30,451 bases of DNA from a virus, in IMG/VR virus record IMGVR_UViG_3300007541_000116, positions 1 through 30,451 of that record, one strand, 5' to 3'. The stretch's first letter is position 1, and each line of letters begins with the position of its first letter. Shown one piece after another: positions 1 to 7,689 of the stretch. The notes beneath the pieces are model-generated. The model was not told the origin of the DNA. It ran no database searches and worked only from the letters and a program-made list of their open reading frames with translations. The position numbers were made by a program, and so were the translations under genes.

Positions 1-1
1 A

Positions 2-481
2 AGTTCGCCTGCTTACATTGCTACTGTTATGAAATGGCCATTCTGTTGTAATGGATGGACTAATCAATGTCACAGTGAATATGAAGCTCAGGTATTATTC
101 TATAACACGGCTATGAGTGCTTGGAATTGGCAAAACGGTCTTGGTCCTATAGATGGATTATGCCCGTTTGATCCGACAACACAACAGATTGAATTGACAA
201 TGACATTAATGCCTGGGACATATTGGTTCCAGATCTCCCCATTTGAAAATAGTCAAGCTGGATATGTAAGTGAAGGCAATGGTGAAATAACAGTTTGTGG
301 ATTATTCTTTTTAAATTATGAAGATGAAGAAGATGAAGAAACTATTGAATTCAAAAATCCTATCATACGAGAAAATAGATTTAAAAAGGTTTTTCACCCA
401 AAATTTGGACTTCTTATTTATGATACTTATAGGAATAGGTATTATGATATTAGAATGAAACATTTTAATGTATTAAGATAA
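2..481 (+). CDS. 3' part of an unrecognised virion protein (5' end outside window)
   Basis: The frame is open from the first bases of the window, so the ATG at 29 is probably internal and the gene starts upstream. The visible part of about 159 residues begins with a Cys/Trp-rich stretch (CCNGWTNQC near the ATG), has beta-rich sequence, then an acidic run (YEDEEDEE) and a basic/aromatic C-terminus (RYYDIRMKHFNVLR). I do not recognise the family. Its place directly before the baseplate genes gp25 and gp6, on the same strand, suggests a tail or baseplate component, but that is inference from context. A 47-nt gap with a 12-bp palindrome follows. Confidence 0.6.
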   Translation, partial: SSPAYIATVMKWPFCCNGWTNQCHSEYEAQVLFYNTAMSAWNWQNGLGPIDGLCPFDPTTQQIELTMTLMPGTYWFQISPFENSQAGYVSEGNGEITVCGLFFLNYEDEEDEETIEFKNPIIRENRFKKVFHPKFGLLIYDTYRNRYYDIRMKHFNVLR

Positions 482-491
482 TACATTTAGG

Positions 492-503
492 CATACATGT
501 ATG
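492..503. promoter_or_regulatory. 12-bp perfect palindrome upstream of the gp25 gene
   Basis: CATACATGTATG reads identically on both strands and sits in the short intergenic gap, 26 nt before the gp25 ATG. A protein operator or small RNA hairpin is possible. No function can be assigned from sequence alone. Confidence 0.25.
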
Positions 504-528
504 TAGAATATATACAAAAAGTACACAT

Positions 529-888
529 ATGCTTAAAGATATTTACACAAGAGATGAACAGGCACCTAAGTATGATCCATTTCGTTTAGAAGTGGATGAT
601 AAACTATCCCAGCTTATTCTTAAAATAGAAAATGTACTTTTTACCAGAAAAACTGAAGTGCTTGGGGATTCTAATTTTGGCGCAAATCTTGATGATTTAG
701 TTTTTTCACTTGTGTATAATGAAAATACCATTGAAAATCAAATTAATAAGCAAATTCAAGCCTACTGTTTACAAGGTTCTGATTTTGGTATTAATACACA
801 GGTACAATTTTTTAAGACGCCTGAACGAAATGGTGCTCTTGTCGATATTTATATTAACGAAAGAAGAGTGTTAGGTGTCTTATTCTAA
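529..888 (+). CDS. 25: Baseplate wedge protein, gp25-like
   Basis: At 119 aa this is close to T4 gp25 (132 aa), a wedge component that contacts the sheath-proximal part of the baseplate and is conserved across contractile injection systems. The family pattern is visible: an N-terminal helix (DDKLSQLILKIENVLFT), a TRKTEVLGDSNFGANLDDLVF segment matching the gp25 TRKGSRPFDPEFGCDLSDQLF region, then a helix ending near IQAYC and two beta strands (VQFFKT, LVDIYINERRV). The gp6-like gene follows 14 nt later; 25-6 adjacency is typical of contractile-tail operons. The ATG has no Shine-Dalgarno sequence, only an A/T-rich leader. The family call is by eye and fairly secure. Confidence 0.82.
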   Translation: MLKDIYTRDEQAPKYDPFRLEVDDKLSQLILKIENVLFTRKTEVLGDSNFGANLDDLVFSLVYNENTIENQINKQIQAYCLQGSDFGINTQVQFFKTPERNGALVDIYINERRVLGVLF

Positions 889-902
889 AAATAATATAGT
901 GA

Positions 903-2735
903 ATGTCATTTTTTAGCAAAACAAGAATACAGGCTACCCAGCTATTTCAAGATGCATTTGATTTTTTAAGTCAAAAGTACGGTCAAGCAATTGAGGTATT
1001 TACCCCTGCATCGCCATTTGGGCAAATTTTAACTGTTTTGGCTAATCTTGCCGAACTAATATTCTTTTATATTGAAGCGGCAGCAACAGAATTAAATATA
1101 GCAAGAGCACGAAACATTGAATCAATTTATGGTCTATCTCGCTTAACTGGTCATAATCCAACTAGAGGAATTTCTGCAAGAGGAATTATAGGTATCAGAT
1201 TAAATACAAGCGCAGTTAGTCAAATAAGTGGAGATTATGTTCAAATTGAAAAAGGGACAACCTTACAAATAGCAGAAAACGGGTTAACTTATTTTCTTAA
1301 CTTTGATAGTGATTTTATAAGACTTCAAAAAACTGATCGCTCGTTTGTAAATGTTGAACTTATACAAGGCGAAATTGATACACAAACATTTACAGGAACA
1401 GGTACTGCACTACAGAGTTATAATCTTACAACGAATGATGCAACCGATCAATTCCTAGTTAAGGTTAAAGTAGATGGGGAACTGTATGAAAATGTTGAGT
1501 CATTATATGATATGTTACCTGGTCATAAAGCGGTTCTTGTTAAGACTGGTATAAACGGTGGCTTAAGTATATTCTTCGGTAATCAGCAATTTGGGTTTCA
1601 ACCTGCATTAGGGTCAACAATAGAAGTTGAATATGTTAAAACTAGAGGATCTTCTGGTAATATTGGAGGTAAGGGTTTAACACTGAAGTTTATAGACTCA
1701 GCAACAGATCAAAGCGGAAATGATGTTGATTTAAATGAGTTTCTTTCAATTAACATTGTAAGAAATCCTAACTTTGGTGGTAACCCAGAAGATCCTGATT
1801 TTACAAGACTTATTGCACCAATGACAAGCAGATCATTTGTTTTGGCCAATCCAAATAATTACATTTATTTTTTAAGTAGATATGATGCGTTTTCCTTTAT
1901 AGATGCATATAACACTAAAGATGATCAATATTTAGATGATGATAATATCGTTTATCTCTTTCTGATTCCTGATATTAATAAGAAACTAACCAGTGATGTT
2001 GATTATTTTAGCATTGATGAAGAAGAATTTAGCCTAACGACAGACGAAAAGGAACAGGTTATTGATATATTAAATGAAAGTGGACAACAGGTAGTGACCG
2101 CTGAAGTTAGAATACAAGATCCTATTATTAAAAGATATATTCTTAACGTTGTTATCAGATATTTTGAAAATTATGATAAGAACGAAATTAAAACGCAAAT
2201 CAGAAAAAATTTAAACGATTATTTCTTAAGTGTAAATAGAAGGGATCGTATTCCTAGATCTGACTTAATTACGATAGTTGAAAATGTTGATGGTGTTGAC
2301 TCTGTAAACGTCTTCTTTATATCAGAAGAAAACGAAAAGGCAATAAAGAATGGGTTTTATACAGTTCCTGTGTTTGGTACAGACCCTGCCACCGATCAAC
2401 AGGTTCTTATTGAAAATAAAAAGATTGTGTTAAATGAAGGTGATGATCCTAATTTAGGTTTAGATGAATTTGGTGATATTAAAATTGGCCCAAATGAGTT
2501 GGCTATTATTAGAGGTGGTTGGACTGATAGAAATGATAATTTCTATAATGAAATTCCAAAGGAAAATACATTATGTTCATTAAATGTATTCTTTAAAGAA
2601 TCTATTGTCAATAATCTCTATAATAAAACTCAACAGAATTCATTTAATAATCTAAAGAAACCTAGAGGAACATCTATTGCAACTGGAAGGCTTTCACAGG
2701 CTTCAAGTACAACATTAAAAAAGCTTAGACAATGA
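903..2735 (+). CDS. 6: Baseplate wedge protein, gp6-like (baseplate J family)
   Basis: This 610-aa protein is near the length of T4 gp6 (660 aa), which dimerises to form the inner ring of the baseplate. The N-terminus has helices of the gp6/J type (FDFLSQKYGQ, FGQILTVLANLAELIFFYIE), including the pattern in which an Ala-rich helix carries the Asn-Ile-Ala-Arg-Ala segment before the Gly-Leu-Ser-Arg-Leu-Thr-Gly-His motif near residues 80-90. Beta-rich domains follow, and the region around residues 400-480 contains the conserved wedge-type segment with VNRRDRIPRSDLITIVENVDGVDSVNV. It follows gp25 and its stop overlaps the next ATG by 4 nt (ATGA), implying translational coupling. Confidence rests on domain pattern and gene order. 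Confidence 0.82.
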   Translation: MSFFSKTRIQATQLFQDAFDFLSQKYGQAIEVFTPASPFGQILTVLANLAELIFFYIEAAATELNIARARNIESIYGLSRLTGHNPTRGISARGIIGIRLNTSAVSQISGDYVQIEKGTTLQIAENGLTYFLNFDSDFIRLQKTDRSFVNVELIQGEIDTQTFTGTGTALQSYNLTTNDATDQFLVKVKVDGELYENVESLYDMLPGHKAVLVKTGINGGLSIFFGNQQFGFQPALGSTIEVEYVKTRGSSGNIGGKGLTLKFIDSATDQSGNDVDLNEFLSINIVRNPNFGGNPEDPDFTRLIAPMTSRSFVLANPNNYIYFLSRYDAFSFIDAYNTKDDQYLDDDNIVYLFLIPDINKKLTSDVDYFSIDEEEFSLTTDEKEQVIDILNESGQQVVTAEVRIQDPIIKRYILNVVIRYFENYDKNEIKTQIRKNLNDYFLSVNRRDRIPRSDLITIVENVDGVDSVNVFFISEENEKAIKNGFYTVPVFGTDPATDQQVLIENKKIVLNEGDDPNLGLDEFGDIKIGPNELAIIRGGWTDRNDNFYNEIPKENTLCSLNVFFKESIVNNLYNKTQQNSFNNLKKPRGTSIATGRLSQASSTTLKKLRQ

Positions 2736-2992
2736 ATAATGATAGAGTAGGATTTCCAAGTGTATTTAAAGCAGCATATGAAACTGGCTGGGATATAAAA
2801 AACACAGGTTATGATTATGGAGATAAGCTTCTAAATAGGACTCTTTCAAATTATATGTTTAAAAATCCTAATGTTAAGCAATTTCTTGAAGGTTATCTTA
2901 ACCCAATAGTGGTTAAGTTACTTAATACTGTTAAGTACATCCGCATTTTTTACAACTATGCAGTACCTAAAGATTACCAAAAAATAAACTAA
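2732..2992 (+). CDS. Small unknown protein between gp6 and the gp7-like gene
   Basis: This 86-aa product overlaps gp6 by ATGA. It has an aromatic, Tyr/Asn-rich sequence with no motif I recognise; the middle (NVKQFLEGYLNPIVVKLLNTV) should be helical. The stop codon TAA at 2990-2992 is followed, in the same frame, by GAT and then the TTG that is the only sensible start of the next gene. The two could therefore be one protein interrupted by a single stop, a read-through pair, or a stop-restart coupled pair. As a separate protein it is probably a minor baseplate component. No T4 counterpart is evident; it does not resemble gp53. Confidence 0.6.
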   Translation: MNNDRVGFPSVFKAAYETGWDIKNTGYDYGDKLLNRTLSNYMFKNPNVKQFLEGYLNPIVVKLLNTVKYIRIFYNYAVPKDYQKIN

Positions 2993-2995
2993 GAT

Positions 2996-5900
2996 TTGAA
3001 TCGCTGGAAGAATTTAGCGTTCTTTGATAAGAACGGAAATAACTATAATTTTGATTATGATTCATCTGCTGATAAGTGGACTGGTAGCATATACTTACCA
3101 GAAGTGTCTACCGGTCTTTTTGAGGTTGGGCAAATCTTTATTCTTGAAGAATTTATTAATGTAAGTACAGGTTCTAAGAAGTGGGGATTTCCACATACTC
3201 TATCAGAAGGTGATACTGATGGGTGTGGTTGGAATGTTGATTGGAAAGAATCTGACCCATTAGAAATTTTACTTTTTCAATTTAATGTTGATTTTCAAAC
3301 AGGTACTCAATCTGCTCTGCTAAGAGAAGAAGATGGTCCACCGCTTGAAAAATATGATGAAATTTTCTATCAACTTGATTATGATCCTTCTCAAGTTTTT
3401 AATACCGAAGGTTTCTTAGAAACATCTGTCATTGTATCAGAAGCCTTGCAGATTAATGTTGCTATAAATTCTTTTACCGAAAATACATATAAGAGAACAC
3501 TTCTTATTACAGACACGTGCACCAATAAAACTGTAGCCGAAATAACAGTCTATGGTGAAACTATTGAAGAAGATGAGCGATTAAGGATAATGACCCAAAA
3601 CTTTGGTTATCAGGTTTTGTCAGATGATAGTACAGTTTTTAGAAATACCGACATAAATGAAATTTTACCAGATTTTATTGAAGTAAACAGAAAGAGAAAG
3701 GAAATGATGTTAGAAGGTCATAACATCTATCCATATATTGGGTCTTATAAAGGTCTTATTAATGCAATCAAGTTCTTTGGTTACAATAATCTTCAAATAA
3801 AAGAATTTTGGAAAAATGTAGATAAGACATCACCACAATTTGGTAAATATGTTCACAGTAACCCAATATCTATTTTTGATCCTACTGTTAAGTTAAACGA
3901 TAACTCATTTACATTACCTAATAAAAAGTTTAGAAAGACTAGCCTATTTAGTCTTATCTATAAGATTAATCAAATTAAGGAAGATTCATTTACCGATGAG
4001 GATTTGCCAATTACAGAAGAAACCAGTGATTTTACATTAGAAGAAGTTATAATCAAGCTGTTTGGTCTTAAAAGAAAGCTCGAAAAAGATTTCTTACCTC
4101 TTAATGCCAGAATTAAAGATATCGTTGGTGAGGCAGATTTCTTTGGTTTACAGGAAGTAACCAATACCATTAGTAGAAATGAAAAGAACAATATTATAGC
4201 AGGTATTGATGCTGAATTTAAAGTAACACCAAATGATTGTACATACTTGGAAGATTTAAGAAGTTTAATTAAACTCCTACCTCCATGTGCAGTTATAGAT
4301 TCTTCTCTAGTTGGTGAATCTTTTATTTGCCCAATACCAGGATATCCTGGTCAAAATATGGCATTAGGTCCTTATGGTACAGGTGAACAAATACCACTTC
4401 CTCCAATAGGACCTGATCCATACGGTGTGTTAGGTGAACCTATAAGTGGTAGTGATTTTACAATCTCCGATCTTGCTGATTTTTATCTTGCATATTTTAG
4501 TAAGTATGCACCAAACATAAATACGCTTGATCACATAGAAGGTAGATCTTCAAACAGATTACCAGATAAACCTGATATTCCTATCGGAGCTCCTATAGTT
4601 TTAGAAAATGATAGCTTTGGTAGGTTAACATGGGAAGATGTTGAATCAACATGGAATCAATTAGATAATGGTGGTGTCTATTATAAAATAGACTTTGAAC
4701 CAGTTGATCCACAGCAAGGTGATATTTTTACACTAAGAGATCCTCTTACCGGAACGGGCGCATCCTATACTGTTTTGGTAGGTGATACTGCCGTTGATGT
4801 TAGAAATGCAATCTATAATCAGTTATTTGCACTAAGAACTTCATTTGTTAGCCCTTGGTTATTTTATGACATTAGTCAAGAAACTACACCATCAGGACCA
4901 ACTATAAGAATATTTGGAGATACGCCCAATCGATTGGAAGTTAATGTTGAAAAGAATTTCCCTTGGAGTAATGCCACATTTAGAAAAGAACAGCTTCCTG
5001 GACCTATACTTTATACTTGGGATTCTATTATAAGAGGAAACTTTACTGAAATTGAGTGGACTGTTTATAAAGATGCTACCGAAATTTCTCCGGCATATTT
5101 CTTTACTGTTAGAGGATCGTTGGTAGATTATGAAAAGCTTCCACTAGTGTTACCTTATGTTGGTGATTACACAGTTGAGATGAAACTTTTTGATCTCTAC
5201 AATAACATATCATCAAAAGTTAAGACAGATTTTATTTGTGTTGATGCCAAGGAAGTTGAATATTCAGGTTGGTATCAAGCAAGGAAGTTAAAATATACAT
5301 GGGAGTCAGAGGGTTCATACCAATGGAATGATTATGGTTCATATTGGAATTTACCAATATCGCCTGAAGTAACATGGGATGAGGAAACCCCAAGTCTATA
5401 TGAATCCCTTGATACTGTTAATTCTATTCTAAATAACTTTGGGGTAAATTCATCATCCGATTTTCAAATTATGAATTTTCAAAATGATGGAAGTGTAAGT
5501 TTTGCAGGTCCTTACTATTGGGATAATATGACTAAAGGAAATTGGAATGACACATATCATTTATGGTGGGATGGTACTTGTGTATCTGGTGATACACCAG
5601 CATTCTTTGAATTCAGAGAAATTGTACCAAATTCATACTTAAGAATTATAGATAAAGATAGCAATGTAGGTGAATTCTTTTTTGATCCATCAATAACTAC
5701 TTTATCACAGGCTAAGTCTGCTCTTAATAATAGTACACTACCTATTATAAGCAAGTACATTTATAATCTTGTTCTTAATACAGCAAGTCAAGAACTTTAT
5801 ATCCAAGCTGTTGCCCGATATAATGGATCTTATGGAGACTTTATTGATGTTGATATTGTAGATGTTAATGGTGACAGAGTGTGTGCTGGTCAAACGACTG

Positions 5901-6259
5901 GTGTTACTGGCTCTCCCGCTATCGCATTTACTGGTTGTGATAGTATAATTTATAGGAGTGGGCAAAGTGTCTCATGTAATCCTACATGGAACACAGCAAA
6001 GTTTATAAATGATGGAAAAACATTACCAAGATATACATGGCTAATGTTCGTATATGATAAGTGTAAGATTGCAGGTAAAAAGAATCCTCGCTGGAGAATT
6101 AAAAATACATCTATAACCGGATCACCCGATATATATTTTGAAAGTAAATATTTGACATACCTATTTAAGGATCTAGGAAGATATGAAATTGAATTAGAAC
6201 TTGAGGATAGTAATGGAAACATTTACAGTAAAACAAGAAATATACTTATCATAAAATAA
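2996..6259 (+). CDS. Large baseplate wedge protein, probably gp7-like, with PKD/Ig-like modules
   Basis: At 1087 aa it matches the size and position of T4 gp7 (1032 aa), the wedge protein encoded right after gp6. Residues about 240-272 (IYPYIGSYKGLINAIKFFGY) resemble the gp7 and tail-protein-I segment in which a conserved Gly precedes a helix ending KFLF/KFFG. Two C-terminal segments look like PKD/Ig-type beta sandwiches: around residues 700-760 (VGDYTVEMKLFDLYNN) and at the extreme C-terminus (LGRYEIELELEDSNGN). The start is TTG at 2996: the previous in-frame codon but one is a stop, and the next Met is nearly 200 residues in. That unusual start, 3 nt after the upstream stop and in the same frame, is discussed in the findings. 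The gp7 assignment is moderate; a baseplate role is likely. Confidence 0.6.
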   Translation: MNRWKNLAFFDKNGNNYNFDYDSSADKWTGSIYLPEVSTGLFEVGQIFILEEFINVSTGSKKWGFPHTLSEGDTDGCGWNVDWKESDPLEILLFQFNVDFQTGTQSALLREEDGPPLEKYDEIFYQLDYDPSQVFNTEGFLETSVIVSEALQINVAINSFTENTYKRTLLITDTCTNKTVAEITVYGETIEEDERLRIMTQNFGYQVLSDDSTVFRNTDINEILPDFIEVNRKRKEMMLEGHNIYPYIGSYKGLINAIKFFGYNNLQIKEFWKNVDKTSPQFGKYVHSNPISIFDPTVKLNDNSFTLPNKKFRKTSLFSLIYKINQIKEDSFTDEDLPITEETSDFTLEEVIIKLFGLKRKLEKDFLPLNARIKDIVGEADFFGLQEVTNTISRNEKNNIIAGIDAEFKVTPNDCTYLEDLRSLIKLLPPCAVIDSSLVGESFICPIPGYPGQNMALGPYGTGEQIPLPPIGPDPYGVLGEPISGSDFTISDLADFYLAYFSKYAPNINTLDHIEGRSSNRLPDKPDIPIGAPIVLENDSFGRLTWEDVESTWNQLDNGGVYYKIDFEPVDPQQGDIFTLRDPLTGTGASYTVLVGDTAVDVRNAIYNQLFALRTSFVSPWLFYDISQETTPSGPTIRIFGDTPNRLEVNVEKNFPWSNATFRKEQLPGPILYTWDSIIRGNFTEIEWTVYKDATEISPAYFFTVRGSLVDYEKLPLVLPYVGDYTVEMKLFDLYNNISSKVKTDFICVDAKEVEYSGWYQARKLKYTWESEGSYQWNDYGSYWNLPISPEVTWDEETPSLYESLDTVNSILNNFGVNSSSDFQIMNFQNDGSVSFAGPYYWDNMTKGNWNDTYHLWWDGTCVSGDTPAFFEFREIVPNSYLRIIDKDSNVGEFFFDPSITTLSQAKSALNNSTLPIISKYIYNLVLNTASQELYIQAVARYNGSYGDFIDVDIVDVNGDRVCAGQTTGVTGSPAIAFTGCDSIIYRSGQSVSCNPTWNTAKFINDGKTLPRYTWLMFVYDKCKIAGKKNPRWRIKNTSITGSPDIYFESKYLTYLFKDLGRYEIELELEDSNGNIYSKTRNILIIK

Positions 6260-6277
6260 CAATCAAAAAATTAAAAC

Positions 6278-6931
6278 ATGGCAATATCAGTCACCGAAAT
6301 TCTTGGCACAGATTCTCTTTCAGGATCAAGAATCGTAATTAATGATAATTTCAACATCCTTGCGAGTGAAATTAACGCTATTGAAAACTATTTCAACCCA
6401 ACCGCTGGAACTATCACCAATCTTAATGATGTAAGAACAGAAGCATTACGAGTAGGATTAAGTACAGTACTACTTGATATTAATGCAAGTACATTTGATA
6501 TACTTGTTGATGTTGATATTGAAAACGGTGACCTTAGTCTTAATGGCGGTAATCTTATCAGAAATAACATTGATCCTCAAGTTATTAATGATACATTTGC
6601 AGGACCATCACTAACGGTTCAAATTGGTACAAGTACAGCAACACCACCATATACAGTTGAGAGGGTTGGTAACACTGGAACTGGTGCTCTAAATGTACTT
6701 CTGAATGACGGTGCTATTGGACAAGAAATTTTCTTTATCTATACTGAAAATGCAACTGGCGATGTTGAAATAAAAGGTGCTGTGAATGCTCTTGTATTAC
6801 CTGGTGCTGGTGCGACGCCTACTCTTACATTAAATGAAAAGGGTCAGAGCGTTCATCTTTTATGCGTTGACGATGGTACAGGTAATGGAGATTGGTACCT
6901 AATTGGTGGTAATGGGTATACAATATCATAA
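6278..6931 (+). CDS. Short fibre-like virion protein with shared N-terminal attachment motif
   Basis: This 217-aa protein has an N-terminal motif (MAISVTEILGTDSLSGSR, then IVINDNFNILASEIN) that is also present at the N-terminus of the collagen-like fibre at 18390 (MAITIKELLASDTLSDAV, then INFNFDQLL). In both, a conserved LS is followed by an IN-x-NF-x-x-L helix. The rest is beta-rich, low in charge and rich in Gly/Thr/Asn, ending GDWYLIGGNGYTIS, as in small phage appendage heads. I infer a trimeric appendage whose N-terminus docks on the baseplate. There is no specific T4 homologue that I recognise. It has an A-rich leader and no Shine-Dalgarno sequence. Confidence 0.55.
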   Translation: MAISVTEILGTDSLSGSRIVINDNFNILASEINAIENYFNPTAGTITNLNDVRTEALRVGLSTVLLDINASTFDILVDVDIENGDLSLNGGNLIRNNIDPQVINDTFAGPSLTVQIGTSTATPPYTVERVGNTGTGALNVLLNDGAIGQEIFFIYTENATGDVEIKGAVNALVLPGAGATPTLTLNEKGQSVHLLCVDDGTGNGDWYLIGGNGYTIS

Positions 6932-6944
6932 AAAAACATAAGTA

Positions 6945-7664
6945 ATGAAACATTTATCAACTTATAATGAATTTATGCTAAATGAAGCTACTAATATAAA
7001 CGATCCAGTATTAATAGCATTCAGAGCAGCTAAGATTAGACGTGAAAAAGAATTGGCTACACCGACTAAATCAAAGCGCAGGCCGCTTTATGGTAAACAA
7101 AGAGAAAGGGCTGAGGATGAATTGTGGGATATTAGTCTAGAATTAAAAGATCTTTATTCTGATAGAGGTCAGATTTTAATTGACATGGAACAAGAAGCTG
7201 AAGTTGAAGGTGGGCCGATTGCAGATGAATATGGTGATAAATTGAATAAGATTGAAGATGAAATTCAAAAACTCATTGCCAAGAGAAGCCGATTAGAGAT
7301 CAGATTGGCAGAACAATTTGAATACATCACAGAAACAATGACTGATGAATCAGAAGACTTTATCTTTGAGGGCGATGTTAATTATAAATCCGACAAATTT
7401 GCGCTAGTAAGAAAGGGTGGTTCCATTGGCTCAAAACCAGAATACCCTGTATTTATAAGTGGTAAAATGGCTTCAATTATAGAAACCAGTAATGATAAAG
7501 AAGCTCTTAAAGAAAAGGCAAAGACAATGACAAAATCCCTTTCACCCGGCGAAAGAAAATATTATGGGATGGGGTATTCTGTAATAGAAATTACACCCAG
7601 AAAGGTTAAAGAAATTGACTATTTGATTGATTTTAAAAAATCATCGGAAAATGATAACGTATAA
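6945..7664 (+). CDS. Putative capsid-targeted (internal head) protein with coiled coil
   Basis: The 239-aa product begins MKHLSTYNEFMLNEA. The TYNEF-x-LNE-A segment resembles the T4 internal-protein capsid-targeting sequence MKTYQEFIAE-A, cleaved after Glu by the gp21 prohead protease (consensus Leu/Ile-x-Glu, then usually Ala or Gly). Cleavage here would fall after Glu14. A charged helical/coiled-coil region spans about residues 50-130, followed by a second site fitting the consensus, IFE142-G143. The C-terminal domain of about 97 residues (SDKFALVRKGG to IDYLIDFKK) is not recognised. Its position between two tail genes is unexpected for a head protein. Targeting and cleavage are inference from motif similarity only. 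Confidence 0.5.
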   Translation: MKHLSTYNEFMLNEATNINDPVLIAFRAAKIRREKELATPTKSKRRPLYGKQRERAEDELWDISLELKDLYSDRGQILIDMEQEAEVEGGPIADEYGDKLNKIEDEIQKLIAKRSRLEIRLAEQFEYITETMTDESEDFIFEGDVNYKSDKFALVRKGGSIGSKPEYPVFISGKMASIIETSNDKEALKEKAKTMTKSLSPGERKYYGMGYSVIEITPRKVKEIDYLIDFKKSSENDNV

Positions 7665-7689
7665 AAAAATAATTATAAGAATTTAAGAT

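Noticed and set aside
529-888. Lysozyme activity, a name sometimes attached to gp25 proteins
   Set aside because: The conserved role is structural in the wedge, and no glycosidase catalytic motif is visible.
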